From Chlamydiota bacterium (GTDB lineage: Bacteria; Chlamydiota; Chlamydiia; Chlamydiales; Rhabdochlamydiaceae), in contig JABDCQ010000005.1 of assembly GCA_013288075.1 (NCBI GenBank), positions 1 to 64,000 of the forward strand: DNA of 64,000 nucleotides. Reading direction: 5' to 3'. Below the pieces are notes generated by a model that was not told the DNA's origin, searched no databases, and was given only the letters and a program-made list of their open reading frames with translations. This document shows, in pieces, positions 20,153 to 31,109 of the stretch (position 1 is its first letter; the number at the start of each line of letters is the position of its first letter). The position numbers were made by a program, and so were the translations under genes.

Positions 20153-21928
20153 TTATTCGCGGACCTTGAAGTCGCGGATTTGGAGTTGGATGCTTGACTT
20201 GTTCAAGAAGTTGTTGATGTAGGGGGTAAAGGCAAGGTCTAGGATGATGTTTTTCTTGCAGAGCATAGGCCTTTTATCTGCCATTCCAAAGGCAATTCCT
20301 TCTAGGTGCCTCTCATTTTGCTCCAAATATAGCTTAAGATGCAGTTTCCCAACGATTTTAGGCGGCCAAATCTGCTTGGCCTCACAATGAAGGATGGGGG
20401 CGGGATTCTCGTTCCCAAAGGGCTCTAAGAGGCTTAAAGACTCCATAAAATCAAAGGTTAGGTCGCCGAAGTTGATTTTGGCATCTAGATGAAGTTTAGT
20501 GAGGATGTCTTGGTCCTGAAGCTGTTTGTCGGCGGTTTCTAAAAAGCGTTTTTTAAAGGCTTCGATGTTCTCTTCTTTGATGGTAAGGCCGGCTGCAAAG
20601 TCGTGCCCTCCAAAATTAATTAGTAAATCGGAGTGTTCTTTAAGAACGGAAAGTAAAGGGAATTCGGGAATCGTACGAATAGAGCCCTTGCCAACTCCTT
20701 GATCGATAGAGATCACAATTGTAGGGCGGTTATATTGTTTGGTAATGCGCGCTGTAATAATGGGGATAATTCCAGGATGCCATTTAGTAGAAGAGAGGAT
20801 AATGGCTTTATGCTTTAAAACTTCAGGATGCTTTAGAATATACTCTTCAATGTCTTCGGAATCTCTTCTTTCAATTTTTTGTCTTTCTATATTATTTAAA
20901 TCTAGTTCTTTAGCAAGCTCTTCTGCGCCAATAGGGTCGCGAATAAGAAGTAAATCTACCCCTTTTGTAGGGTCGGCAATTCTTCCTAAGCTATTTAATC
21001 GGGGAGCTACTTTTGAAGCGATATCTATAGGGGTGATTTCTGTAATTTTTAGATCGCATACATTAAAGAGTTTAGTAAGGCCGATACGTTTGGTTTTTCT
21101 AAGTTGTTTAAGACCGTAGCGTACAAGGATTCTATTTTCTTGTAATAAGGAACCCATATCTGCAATTGTTCCAAGAGCTACTAAATCTAGATATCTCTTA
21201 AGATCAATTTTACTTGTGGGAAACTCTGGAGTTGAAATGAGAGCATTAGTGATTGCATGTGCTAATTTAAACGCAACGCCTACGCCTGTAAGGTCTCTAT
21301 TGGGATAGGTGCTGTTCAGCATTTTTGGATTAAGTGTTGCGATGCAGTGGGGAAGTTTGGCTGTAGGTTCATGGTGATCGGTAATGATCACATCCACTTT
21401 TTGTTTTACAGCTTCTGCAATTTCTTCGGCAGCGGTAATGCCGCAATCTACTGTGATGATGAGTTTACAAGAGTTTTTAAGCGCAAAGTCAAGGGCGTCT
21501 AGCATAACGCTTTGCTTCAAGGAATTTCTATTAGGAATATAAAAGAAAACGTTGGCATTGATGTAGCGTAAAAATTCTGTAAGAAGGGAAGCTCCTGTGA
21601 TGCCATCAACATCATTATCGCCATAAATAAGAATATTTTCTTTATTTCGAAACGCTTCAAATACGCGATTTACAGCTTTATCCATATCGGGAAAAAGGCT
21701 GGGATCTAGCAAATCGGGAAGCTTTGCATAGAGGTAATCATGAATGTCATCTAGAGATTCAAAGCCCCTAGAGACTAGTACTTGGGCTGTTACCGGGTGG
21801 ATATTAAATTCATCGATGATCTGCTTTGTCCATGCAGGATCAATTTTGGGATATACCCAAAATGTCTCTCGTGGGTTCTGGGGTTGCATTGTAATTTTCC
21901 ATTGTTTTTCATACACCCCATTACGCAT
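20153..21928 (-). CDS. recJ: Single-stranded-DNA-specific exonuclease RecJ
   Basis: LIYGDNDVDGITGASLL, IITVDCGITA, VIITDHHEP, VALGTIADMGSLL, INFGGHDFAAGLTI. Confidence 0.96.
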   Translation of the reverse strand: MRNGVYEKQWKITMQPQNPRETFWVYPKIDPAWTKQIIDEFNIHPVTAQVLVSRGFESLDDIHDYLYAKLPDLLDPSLFPDMDKAVNRVFEAFRNKENILIYGDNDVDGITGASLLTEFLRYINANVFFYIPNRNSLKQSVMLDALDFALKNSCKLIITVDCGITAAEEIAEAVKQKVDVIITDHHEPTAKLPHCIATLNPKMLNSTYPNRDLTGVGVAFKLAHAITNALISTPEFPTSKIDLKRYLDLVALGTIADMGSLLQENRILVRYGLKQLRKTKRIGLTKLFNVCDLKITEITPIDIASKVAPRLNSLGRIADPTKGVDLLLIRDPIGAEELAKELDLNNIERQKIERRDSEDIEEYILKHPEVLKHKAIILSSTKWHPGIIPIITARITKQYNRPTIVISIDQGVGKGSIRTIPEFPLLSVLKEHSDLLINFGGHDFAAGLTIKEENIEAFKKRFLETADKQLQDQDILTKLHLDAKINFGDLTFDFMESLSLLEPFGNENPAPILHCEAKQIWPPKIVGKLHLKLYLEQNERHLEGIAFGMADKRPMLCKKNIILDLAFTPYINNFLNKSSIQLQIRDFKVRE

Positions 21929-21998
21929 GAAATTTCAATTCTGAGCAAGCCTAAAGATCGGGAGGAAGAGAGAAAAAATTAACAAAGAGGAATAAAAT

Positions 21999-22127
21999 TC
22001 TCTCTCTTTTCTTCCTCTGTGGTTTCTTGTCTCTGTGGTTTATCTTTTGCTAACCCGAGTAGGCAAACGACTTAGCAAAAGATAAACCACAGAGACAAGA
22101 AACCACAGAGGAAGAAAAGAAGAGAAC
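21999..22127. repeat. Family A inverted repeat, copy A5 (loop class 1)
   Basis: ctctctcttttcttcctctgtggtttcttgtctctgtggttta ... taaaccacagagacaagaaaccacagaggaagaaaagaagag. Confidence 0.95.
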
Positions 22128-22153
22128 TTCTCTGTGGTAAAGGTTAGGGCCTG

Positions 22154-25100
22154 TTATTGGAGGCTTAGGCGTTGCTCTTTTGTTCGTTGTTTTTCGTGGA
22201 AGTATTGCATTAATGGCGCTGCGATAAACAAGGAAGAGAGGGTTCCAAAGATAACGCCGATTGCCATTACAAGAGCAAATCCAAATATTGTACTGCCTCC
22301 TAAAACAATAAGAGGAATAAGAACAAGAAGAGTTGTTCCCGATGTTAGCGTCGTACGGCTTAGTGTCACATTTAACGCGTGGTTAATGATGGTACTAAGC
22401 GAGCTTTTGCGCATGCCATGCATATCTTCCCTGATTCTATCAAAAACGATAATGGTATCGTTTAAGGAATAGCCAATAATGGTTAGAAGAGCTGCTACCG
22501 TGTTCATATCAATTTGAACAGGAACTTTTAATGCATGTAAGATTGCTAGAGCTCCAATAGTAAAGATCACATCGTGAGCCATACAAATGGTTGCACTAAG
22601 AGCGTAAGCAAGCTCAAAGCGGAAGCTGATATAAATCAGGATGCAAACAAGAGCAATACCAAGACCTATAAGAGCGTTTCTTCTCATGGTATCTGATAGC
22701 TGTCCACTGACATCGGACCAGTTTTTGTCTAGATGCACAAGAGAGTCTTTAGCAATTTTAAGATCGCTACTTTCTAAAGCACTAACAATCCAGCTGATTT
22801 TAGGGTTGCTTTCATAAGAATAGTTTAGCCCAGGGTCTGTTTCTAAAGGCATTCCGTAGAAAGGTCTTCCTTTTTGCTCAAGGCTTCTGCTTAAGAATAT
22901 TCTTAAGTTATTAGAGGGGTTAAGTTCTCTAATTTGGAAATCTTGGGGTTTAGCACCTTGTTTAACTAAAGCTTTTTCTACCACTTCTCTATAGTTATCT
23001 GCCTTAGTTGGCTCAAGTTCAAGAGTGATAGCGTAGCCCCCTGTAAAGTCCATGCCAAAGATGGTATGGCGCTGATTGACAAGCAAGAAAGCCCCCACAA
23101 GAATCACAATGGCTGAGAAAATAACAGTTGCTTTTGTATGCTTTAAGAAATCAAAGCTTGTAGCATTGATGAGCTTTGCCATGCTAAGCGTTTTGTTCTT
23201 GGGATTTTGTACCCAGCCCGCAAAGAAGTAGCGTGTCATAAATAAAGCGGTAAACATCGAAGAGATGATCCCGATAATTAGGGTAACAGCAAATCCTTTA
23301 ATAGGGCCTGAATCTGAGTGTAGAAGTACAAGCGCTGCAATCACTGTTGTGACATTAGAATCTAAAATGGCTGTAAATGCCTTTTTATATCCAGCGTTAA
23401 TTGCAGAAGCAATTCTTCCTGTTGCAGCAAATTCTTCACGTATTCTTTCAAAGACAAGAACGTTTGCGTCTACTGCCATCCCGACTGTTAAAATAATCCC
23501 TGCAATTCCGGCAAGGGTCATGGCAGCGTTTAGATTTTGGAGCGTTGCCCACATAATAAGAAGGTTAAACACAACCGCTATCGAAGCAATTAGTCCTGCA
23601 AATTTGTAATATCCCCACATAGTAGCAATAACAAGAACTAAAGCAATAAGAGTTGCTAGAATTCCTAGGGTTCTCTCGCGAGCGCCAAGCTCTGGGCTCA
23701 CGTTTTTTTCTGAGAGAATATGAGGCGTAAATGTAAGAGATCCGGCTTTTAAATCGGCTTCTAATTGATTGATCTCTCTTTGTGTAAAGCTGCCTGTAAT
23801 CATGGCGCTATCTTTTAAAGGGGAATCTAGCGTAGGAGCGCTGATGATGGATCCATTTAAAATTACAGCCATTCTCCAGCCTCTTCCTTGAGTAAAGACG
23901 GCATTAGGCGTTCCTGTTATTTTTTCTTTAGAAAAATTAGAGGTCCAAATAAAGATGTCTTCGCGAGGATTAATTTTTTGCCCAGATTTTGCTGTATACG
24001 ATCCTTGCACTCCAAAGGATAAGTAGTTTCCTTTAGAAGGGTCATAAGAAGCATGTACATTTTCAAGATTTGCTCCCTCTAAGGCAAAGTTATTAAATAC
24101 AAACATAAGAGGGTGTGTTTGACCGTGCCAATCTGTAAAGTCATCGCCACGCAGTAAACTTACTTTTGAGTACGTGTCATTAAATGTGCTGTTGCTATTC
24201 GAATCAATGGGGTTAGCAATGCGAAGCCCTTGATTGTAAAGCAGTCTTGCCGATTCACTTCTTGGTTGAATCACTGCAGGATCAAAAGAATCGCCGTGGA
24301 TATGTTTCCATGCAATAAGATTGATTTGTTCTGCGCTCTTACGATTTGTAATAACAGCTTCATTCCACACATCTTGTAAAAAGCTATTAACAGCTTCTTT
24401 TAAATTAGCATTGGCAGTAGAAAATTTCTCGTTAACGATATGGAAATACATCGAAGAGGCTTTCACAAGTTCAGCTGCTGTAAGTCCTTGAGAACCTGGG
24501 AAGTCAAGAGTAATAGTGTGCCCTTCTTGGCGGATGCCTACTTCTGAAACGCCCATTTTGTTTACGCGTGCATAAAGCTCATTGATCCCTTGTTTAATAT
24601 CCATGTCATCTTTAACAACACGGTTGTTATGATCTCTAAGTTCAAGCTGTACTGTTTTTCCCCCTGAGAGGTCAAGGCCCCAATGAAGCACTTTGCGATC
24701 ATCTCCGCGGAAATATTTTACAGTAGATAATTTGAGATTACTTAAAAAAGCGTTTTGCGTAGGAGCTGGCACATCAAAATGGGAAACCCCTTTCATGTCT
24801 AGTTGCGCTGCTCTATAATCGTCTCTCCATTTTAAGAGGCCTTCATGGATTTGGTTATCGATTTTATTTTCTGTAAGAATGCGCTGTTCTACATCGCTAA
24901 ATTCTAAAATGGCATAGCGTTTTGTTCCATGAACTGTAAAGTCTTCTCTTGTAGCTTTCAGAACTGTTTGAAAGTAATTTTCTTGTTCGAACATAAAGTC
25001 AGAGGCGTACTCAGGCGAAAAGGCATAAGAGGCCGCTCTATATCCAAAAAAACCATTACTTTGTAAAATCCGCTGGAGGTTGTTAAAGTCGTTCATGAAT

Positions 25101-26698
25101 TCTTTGGCTTGTGCAGACTCAGGCGCTTCTTTAAGGGTCTCTAAAATTTTATCAATCCCTTTAGCAACAATATAAATAGAGCTCATTCTAAAGCCCTTTG
25201 CAGGCATTTTCCCGTTTGTTGCAGGCGCATAGATAACAAGCCCTAATTGCTTTTCTTCAGGACTTAAGCTTTGATATGTTTCATAATCCCATATAGGAAA
25301 AGATCCTTTAGCTAAGTCTCTGTGCTTAGGATTCCACGTGTTTTTTAGTAATTCTTTCAGTTGAAGTGTTTCTTTTTGTGCAATTTGCCCAAGACGCATA
25401 GCTAAAAAGCTTTTGCTATTAGGGATTTCGTTAAGAGTCACTTCAAAAGCATCTTGAATAGGAAGGATTTTTTCTCCGGATAAACTTCCAGCCATTGCCA
25501 TTGTATTAAAAAGTAATTGCTCTGCTTTGTCTTTAGCAAAGCTGTTTTTGGTTTCTTGAAAAGCAATAATTTCTTGGTAAGGCTTTAAGGTGATTTTTTC
25601 ATTTGCCCAATCAATTGAAATTTGCTCGATATAAGGGTTTCTTCCGTTAAGAGAAATCACTTGAGTTTTTGATGCCGGATCCATTTTTTTAGAAGTTTCT
25701 AAAAGAAGAGAGCCAAAAGTGGCGAAGTTAAGAGGTGTTTTTCCAGCTCCAAACGCCATCGCATTTCTTTTAACGATTGCAGAGGCTGTATCTAGGGTTT
25801 TTTCTTGAGAGGCTAGGATGTCTAATCTTTGTTGCTTAAGACCATCTAAAAATCCCCCTTGTTCCTTAAGGGCGGCGCTTTCTTGTTCGATCGCAATTCT
25901 TTCAATTTTAAGTTTGTCTTTTAGTTCGTCTAAAGAAGCAATAAATTGTTTAACTGATGCTTGTTTGTTAGGAAGCTCATCTTGGGTGAAGCTCGCAAAG
26001 AACCTGGTTGCAAGGACATTATTTTCTCCAAAGCCTTTAGCAAAGGAAAGGATGCTTTGGCTCATGCTTAAAAGAACATCAGAGGCGTTTTGTGCATTTG
26101 GAGTGATTGCAGACTGAAGCATTTCTGCATTTTCGCTATTGCCTCCAAGAACAACACCTAGCTGAAGCGCTCTATCATTAATGAGTGCGCGATAAAGGTC
26201 TGTTGGTTGGCCCTTGTCGTCATATTTTTTTGAAAATTGAAAGTATTCTTTAAGCTGCTTTGTTTCAAAATGCAGAGGAATACGTCTTTGTACAACAACT
26301 TTTTTATCTGGGGCTGCTGTAGAAGGGTTGTAAAGAGAGAGCTGCGCTGGCACAAAAGGAATGAGGGCCCCGGCTCTTGTGATATGATTGCGGAGCACTT
26401 CAGCGTCTTTTTCGTCCTTAAAGTTTATGGCGATAAATTCAGGTTCTTTTTCGCTAAAGGAAATGCTTAAAGGCTTAACATTTAGCAGTTTGCAATATGA
26501 TTTAAGCCAGTTCAGGGACTCGGATTCAAGAGAGTTAACTCTTTGCCCGATTGACTCTGAAATCGCTGTAGCGCGTTTTTCGTCAACGGATTTATCTAGC
26601 GGTTTTGAATAGAAGAAAACCGTCGGTAAAATATTGTAAACGGTGAGAAAGATCACAGCTAAAATGAGAAACAACTGCCAACGTTTTTGCTTTTCCAT
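22154..26698 (-). CDS. secDF: Fused protein translocase subunit SecD-SecF
   Basis: 1514 aa; SecD: GLDLSGGKTVQLELRD, GMAVDANVLVFERIREE; SecF: GMDFTGGYAITLEL, YSLNDTIIVFDRIREDM. SecDF follows recJ in Chlamydia. Confidence 0.96.
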   Translation of the reverse strand: MEKQKRWQLFLILAVIFLTVYNILPTVFFYSKPLDKSVDEKRATAISESIGQRVNSLESESLNWLKSYCKLLNVKPLSISFSEKEPEFIAINFKDEKDAEVLRNHITRAGALIPFVPAQLSLYNPSTAAPDKKVVVQRRIPLHFETKQLKEYFQFSKKYDDKGQPTDLYRALINDRALQLGVVLGGNSENAEMLQSAITPNAQNASDVLLSMSQSILSFAKGFGENNVLATRFFASFTQDELPNKQASVKQFIASLDELKDKLKIERIAIEQESAALKEQGGFLDGLKQQRLDILASQEKTLDTASAIVKRNAMAFGAGKTPLNFATFGSLLLETSKKMDPASKTQVISLNGRNPYIEQISIDWANEKITLKPYQEIIAFQETKNSFAKDKAEQLLFNTMAMAGSLSGEKILPIQDAFEVTLNEIPNSKSFLAMRLGQIAQKETLQLKELLKNTWNPKHRDLAKGSFPIWDYETYQSLSPEEKQLGLVIYAPATNGKMPAKGFRMSSIYIVAKGIDKILETLKEAPESAQAKEFMNDFNNLQRILQSNGFFGYRAASYAFSPEYASDFMFEQENYFQTVLKATREDFTVHGTKRYAILEFSDVEQRILTENKIDNQIHEGLLKWRDDYRAAQLDMKGVSHFDVPAPTQNAFLSNLKLSTVKYFRGDDRKVLHWGLDLSGGKTVQLELRDHNNRVVKDDMDIKQGINELYARVNKMGVSEVGIRQEGHTITLDFPGSQGLTAAELVKASSMYFHIVNEKFSTANANLKEAVNSFLQDVWNEAVITNRKSAEQINLIAWKHIHGDSFDPAVIQPRSESARLLYNQGLRIANPIDSNSNSTFNDTYSKVSLLRGDDFTDWHGQTHPLMFVFNNFALEGANLENVHASYDPSKGNYLSFGVQGSYTAKSGQKINPREDIFIWTSNFSKEKITGTPNAVFTQGRGWRMAVILNGSIISAPTLDSPLKDSAMITGSFTQREINQLEADLKAGSLTFTPHILSEKNVSPELGARERTLGILATLIALVLVIATMWGYYKFAGLIASIAVVFNLLIMWATLQNLNAAMTLAGIAGIILTVGMAVDANVLVFERIREEFAATGRIASAINAGYKKAFTAILDSNVTTVIAALVLLHSDSGPIKGFAVTLIIGIISSMFTALFMTRYFFAGWVQNPKNKTLSMAKLINATSFDFLKHTKATVIFSAIVILVGAFLLVNQRHTIFGMDFTGGYAITLELEPTKADNYREVVEKALVKQGAKPQDFQIRELNPSNNLRIFLSRSLEQKGRPFYGMPLETDPGLNYSYESNPKISWIVSALESSDLKIAKDSLVHLDKNWSDVSGQLSDTMRRNALIGLGIALVCILIYISFRFELAYALSATICMAHDVIFTIGALAILHALKVPVQIDMNTVAALLTIIGYSLNDTIIVFDRIREDMHGMRKSSLSTIINHALNVTLSRTTLTSGTTLLVLIPLIVLGGSTIFGFALVMAIGVIFGTLSSLFIAAPLMQYFHEKQRTKEQRLSLQ

Positions 26699-26772
26699 AA
26701 GTTCCTTTTAAATCGACTTTTCGTATTTATAAAATAATTAGGAAGGATACTTACCTATGGTGATTATGTCTA

Positions 26773-26870
26773 GGACAATTTCTTCCTGCCCCAGCCCGTG
26801 CCCGTGTGCGTGCCCCTGCCCGTGCCCGATTTATTTAGTTGTATCGGGCACGGGCTCGGAAAAATTGTTT
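26773..26870. repeat. Family B GC-rich CCCGTG-type inverted repeat, copy B1 (asymmetric)
   Basis: gacaatttcttcctgccccagcccgtgcccgtgtgcgtgcccctgcccgtgcccga...tcgggcacgggctcggaaaaattgtt. Confidence 0.8.
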
Positions 26871-26930
26871 TGAGGGTGTTTTTATTTACTGGAATTTGTT
26901 AAGATTCTTTATAAAAATTTTGAGGGGTTT

Positions 26931-29573
26931 ATGAGTGTATCGGTTCAAGCTAATTGTTTACAAAAATATTTTATTCCAAAGGCGGATCAAGCTCCAGCTG
27001 TTACAAAGCTTCTTGAAATAGCTTCTGATGCTAAGTATCGTGTGGTTTCAGTTGCTTGTACAATTGGGGCGATTGTTCCAGCTATTTTTTCTGCTCTCTT
27101 GTATGCCGTGCGCGCTTTTCTTCCTTGTTTTTCTAAGGGTTTTTGCGAAGATCTTGGAGCGTCTTGGAAATGCGCCTGTGTTGCTGTATTAGGAGTTGGC
27201 TACGCTCTTGGAGGGTTATTCTGTTTTTCTGTCTTTAAAGGGTTAAAGCCTTTGGAAGAGACGCCTGTAGATTTGCCTTCATCAAACGAACCGCCAACAC
27301 CGATTTTAACAGAATCGCCTCCTCCCGAACCATCTTTACATGTAAATTCTATTGATTTAGGTAGTCCTTCACCCGCACCTGTCCCCACACCGATTTTAAG
27401 GGTGCTCAGCAATACTATTCTAAGTGATCGGATAATTGAGCCTATTCAAGTAGCTCCAGTAGCTCATGCAATTACAGTAATTCCAGAAGAGCCTAAGGCA
27501 ATTCCTACCCTTCATCAGCGATTGAGGGAAATGCAAGGTGTTCCTAGGCTAACAGAAGCAACTGATGCTACGAGTGAAGAGCTCTTAAAAAATCATAGAT
27601 TTAGGGAAGTTCTGAATCAATATGCAGAGCAAATTGAATGTGACAGGTCTCTTGTAAGCGACACGCAAAAACCTACCTTACAAGGCATGTATGAAAATCT
27701 ATCTTCTTTAATAAAAGAAGATAAACACGCTAAAAATCCTTTATTTTTAAATCTTCAAAAAGCTTTAGGTTACCTCCTTATTCATAATAAAGATGTAAGT
27801 GCTCAGTATGTAAATTATGTTTATTATTTGCGCGCAGCAATAAACAATGACGTTTATAAAAATGCTAATCAATATATATACGATGAGAAGGACGCACTTG
27901 AGGTGAAATGCTGCTATATTATAAGAAAATTATGTTTTATTCGCTTTGCAGGTGTTTATCTTCATAATTATTTAAGAGGTGTTACACAGATTACCGAAAA
28001 GGCTTATCTTGATGATTTGGTAGCTCAAGGAGGCACTCCCGTAATTAAGCCTCCTCTTATAAGCTCAACGTTATTTCAGAATCTTTATTACACACGTGAG
28101 CAAATAGCCAAAGCTCCTAATAGAGTGTTAAAAGATGAGCGTTTAGATCTTCATGTGCCAAGTGTGCATTCTACATATTTTCACAACTATTCCGAATTTC
28201 ATTATTTATGTCATCCAAGTCCAGTGGTCTCCTCTATGGCGGATCCAACAGGAGAGGTAGCTCCTGATTTTATAGCGTTTATTGAATACCTTAAAGGGCG
28301 CAGCCAAGGGTATCTCTATGTAAATCACCAGTGCGGGGTAAAGTCTTTAGAAAATTTACAAAGCTCGCAGAGAAATTTTTACGTGCTTACGCAGCCTCTT
28401 GAAGGGGATTTATTTGAGAGAAAGAAAGAGGCGTTTAAACAAATGGGTTTTGCGGGTTTAAAAGAGGCTTTAATTAGTGCTTACTCTTCAAATGATCCTG
28501 ATTCTATGTTTGCGCTTCCTTACTCTATAACCAATAATGGCGATTTGAACTCTGTAATCGGCCAAATTTTCGATAAGGTCCACGAGCTATTTTTTGAGGG
28601 AAAACAAACTCTAGACACACTCGATGATTGGCAAAATTGCATTCTTCTTTTCTATGTGTTCCAAAGAATGGATATGAAACAAAGGATCGAAGATACGAAT
28701 GCTGGAACATATAGAATTACGTGTATGAGTTCTGTATGCGGGGATTTAGATAAAGGAGACGTTTCCACTTTTGCTCAAGACCTTGTGATGCTTTATGGAT
28801 CTTTTCAAGAAAACGACAAAGAAAAGCTTGAAGAGCTTTTATATAATACGATGGGCGCTCCCATTGGAGTAAAAAATCTTGGACTTGCTCTTGTAAATTA
28901 CCTCGAGCATTACTTTAAAGCCTATCCAGAGAAAATACATGCTCTTGGAAAGCTTAGATCTAAGGAGTGGAGCGTATATAACGTAGTCAAAAAGATTAAG
29001 GAGCAAAGTGCATACCCTAGTATTACCACATCAAGAACTCCTAATGAAATCCGCTTTGTCCTTAAAATGATGCAAAAGGGGGAGGGTAATCAGTTGCCCT
29101 CTTCTTTCGCTAATCCTAAGCAAAATCTTCAATTAGAGGGCTATAAAAAGGCCATGGAATCATTAGCTACGCCTAAAGCTCTTCTCATTGATGGCAAAGA
29201 AGGTACTATTCTGGAAGAGGAAACCATCCTTGCAACCGCTATCCGTCTTGGTTTTTTCTCTCCGCGATGGATCCTTTTAGGAGAAGATCCTGAGTATTCA
29301 GAGTTGAGTAAAGTATTTAACAACAAGCATGTCCCATTCACAATTAATAAGCAGAATCAACATAGAGTTGAAAATTGGGGCGAGCCTCAAAACCCTACGG
29401 TAAGAGTTTCTGATAAGTGCCATCTGAAGTTTGGAGGAGAGCTTGTCGCCGTCCTTCAAGTAAGGATGGACGTTGAATACATAGAAGGCACTCAATACAA
29501 AATAACTCCCCATTGGCAGATTGACGGTATTGTATCCCAAGCCCTCAAAACAAATTTACCACAGGAGCGATGA
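26931..29573 (+). CDS. Large hypothetical protein with N-terminal bilobed hydrophobic region and Pro-rich linker; candidate Inc-like/secreted protein
   Basis: 880 aa; hydrophobic lobes YRVVSVACTIGAIVPAIFSALLYAVRAFLPCF and WKCACVAVLGVGYALGGLFCFSVF, then P-rich linker (ESPPPEPS..SPSPAPVPTP) and a long soluble domain with no recognised family. Confidence 0.6.
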   Translation: MSVSVQANCLQKYFIPKADQAPAVTKLLEIASDAKYRVVSVACTIGAIVPAIFSALLYAVRAFLPCFSKGFCEDLGASWKCACVAVLGVGYALGGLFCFSVFKGLKPLEETPVDLPSSNEPPTPILTESPPPEPSLHVNSIDLGSPSPAPVPTPILRVLSNTILSDRIIEPIQVAPVAHAITVIPEEPKAIPTLHQRLREMQGVPRLTEATDATSEELLKNHRFREVLNQYAEQIECDRSLVSDTQKPTLQGMYENLSSLIKEDKHAKNPLFLNLQKALGYLLIHNKDVSAQYVNYVYYLRAAINNDVYKNANQYIYDEKDALEVKCCYIIRKLCFIRFAGVYLHNYLRGVTQITEKAYLDDLVAQGGTPVIKPPLISSTLFQNLYYTREQIAKAPNRVLKDERLDLHVPSVHSTYFHNYSEFHYLCHPSPVVSSMADPTGEVAPDFIAFIEYLKGRSQGYLYVNHQCGVKSLENLQSSQRNFYVLTQPLEGDLFERKKEAFKQMGFAGLKEALISAYSSNDPDSMFALPYSITNNGDLNSVIGQIFDKVHELFFEGKQTLDTLDDWQNCILLFYVFQRMDMKQRIEDTNAGTYRITCMSSVCGDLDKGDVSTFAQDLVMLYGSFQENDKEKLEELLYNTMGAPIGVKNLGLALVNYLEHYFKAYPEKIHALGKLRSKEWSVYNVVKKIKEQSAYPSITTSRTPNEIRFVLKMMQKGEGNQLPSSFANPKQNLQLEGYKKAMESLATPKALLIDGKEGTILEEETILATAIRLGFFSPRWILLGEDPEYSELSKVFNNKHVPFTINKQNQHRVENWGEPQNPTVRVSDKCHLKFGGELVAVLQVRMDVEYIEGTQYKITPHWQIDGIVSQALKTNLPQER

Positions 29574-29586
29574 AAAGAGAGAATTT

Positions 29587-29717
29587 TTCTTTTCTCTTCT
29601 CTGTGGTTTCTTCCCTCTGTGGTTAAAAAAATGCAAGTCCTTGATTGGCTTAAGTGTTAGCTAAAGAATTAACCACAGAAGGGTTGAAACCACAGAGGGG
29701 GAAAGAAGAGAGAGAAA
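29587..29717. repeat. Family A inverted repeat, copy A6 (loop class 2, inverted orientation)
   Basis: ttcttttctcttctctgtggtttcttccctctgtggttaaaaaaatgcaagtcc...ttagctaaagaattaaccacagaagggttgaaaccacagaggg. Confidence 0.9.
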
Positions 29718-29810
29718 AAGATATTTTTTCTGTGGTTGATCTTTTAAGAAAAAGGCTCCACACAAATTCGGTATTGGCTATGATGAGTTTTTTTCAAAAC
29801 GAGAGCTTAT

Positions 29811-31109
29811 ATGCCAAGTGTAATTGTTGTGGGGATTCAGTGGGGAGATGAGGGCAAGGGGAAGATGATTGATCTTCTCTCTTTAGAGGCAGCTACCATT
29901 GTGCGTGCGCAAGGGGGCAATAATGCCGGGCACACCATTATGGTGGGCAAAGAAGAATACCGGTTTCACTTAGTGCCATCAGGGATTCTTTATCCGCATA
30001 CACGCTGCTATATTGGGGGCGGTACTGCCATTGACCCTGAGGTTCTTCTTAAGGAGATTGAGGGTCTTGAAGCTAGAGGGGTGAATTTGCGCGGCCGTTT
30101 ATTTATTTCACCTTACGCTCATGTAAATTTTTCTTATCATAGAGAATTTGATAAGCTCTATGAGCTTCAAAAAGGAGCCTCTGCTATTGGGACAACTGGA
30201 AGAGGCATTGGCCCTTGTTATACCGATAGAGCAAGCCGTATAGGAATCAGAATGTGCGAGCTTGTTAGAAAAGACATTTTGAAAAAAAGGCTTTCTCTTG
30301 TTCTTGAAATAAAAAATCGAGAGCTTGAGGTCCTTTTTAATGTAAAGCCCCTTGATTTTGAAAAACTCTATGCAGAATATGCTCTTTTAGGAGAGAAGCT
30401 TCTTCCTTTTATTTCCGATGTAGAGCTTTCTATTGAGCAGTCTATAGAGAAGAATGACAAAGTTCTTTTTGAGGGTGCTCATGGCACATTTTTAGATACC
30501 ACTTTTGGAACATACCCCTATGTAACCTCTTCTAGTACCATTGCTGCAGGAGTTTGTGCAGGAGCGGGCATTGGCCCTACAAAAATTTCTCATACACTCG
30601 GGGTTGTTAAATCCTATACAACCAGAGTGGGAAATGGGCCTCTTCCTACGGCTTTAAAAGGAGAAGAGGAAACATTATTTCTTAATCATGAGGCTGCAAG
30701 GGAGATTGGAACGACAACTGGTAGAAAAAGACGCATGGGGTGGTTTGATGCTGTTCTTGCGCGCCAGGGGGTAAGGCTTAATGGTATAAATTCTTTAGCT
30801 ATCACAAAATTAGATGTCTTAGATAATCTTGCATTTATTAAAATTTGCTATGCCTATAGACTAGGAGCGGCTCTTTTAGAGACAATTCCTCCTTTAGCAG
30901 AAGATATGGAAAAAGTAGAGCCTCTTTATGAGACACTTCCTGGGTGGCAGTGCTCTACAAAAGAGTGCAAGCATTACGATGATTTACCGTTAAATGCTAA
31001 AAAATACCTTAAGCGCATTGAAGCATTATGTGGTTCTTCAATAAGCATTGTCTCTGTTGGCCCTGAAAGAGAAAAAACATTTATTTTGAGCGATCCCTTT
31101 AATTTATGA
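29811..31109 (+). CDS. purA: Adenylosuccinate synthetase
   Basis: MPSVIVVGIQWGDEGKGKMIDLL, GGNNAGHTI, GTTGRGIGPCYTDRASR, VLFEGAHGTFLDTTFGTYPYVTSS. Confidence 0.96.
   Translation: MPSVIVVGIQWGDEGKGKMIDLLSLEAATIVRAQGGNNAGHTIMVGKEEYRFHLVPSGILYPHTRCYIGGGTAIDPEVLLKEIEGLEARGVNLRGRLFISPYAHVNFSYHREFDKLYELQKGASAIGTTGRGIGPCYTDRASRIGIRMCELVRKDILKKRLSLVLEIKNRELEVLFNVKPLDFEKLYAEYALLGEKLLPFISDVELSIEQSIEKNDKVLFEGAHGTFLDTTFGTYPYVTSSSTIAAGVCAGAGIGPTKISHTLGVVKSYTTRVGNGPLPTALKGEEETLFLNHEAAREIGTTTGRKRRMGWFDAVLARQGVRLNGINSLAITKLDVLDNLAFIKICYAYRLGAALLETIPPLAEDMEKVEPLYETLPGWQCSTKECKHYDDLPLNAKKYLKRIEALCGSSISIVSVGPEREKTFILSDPFNL

Noticed and set aside
20739-21119. 126-aa plus-strand ORF inside recJ
   Set aside because: Antisense shadow ORF; recJ motifs on the minus strand cover the same bases.
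29654-29851. 65-aa ORF before purA
   Set aside because: Begins in repeat A6 and overlaps the purA start in another frame.
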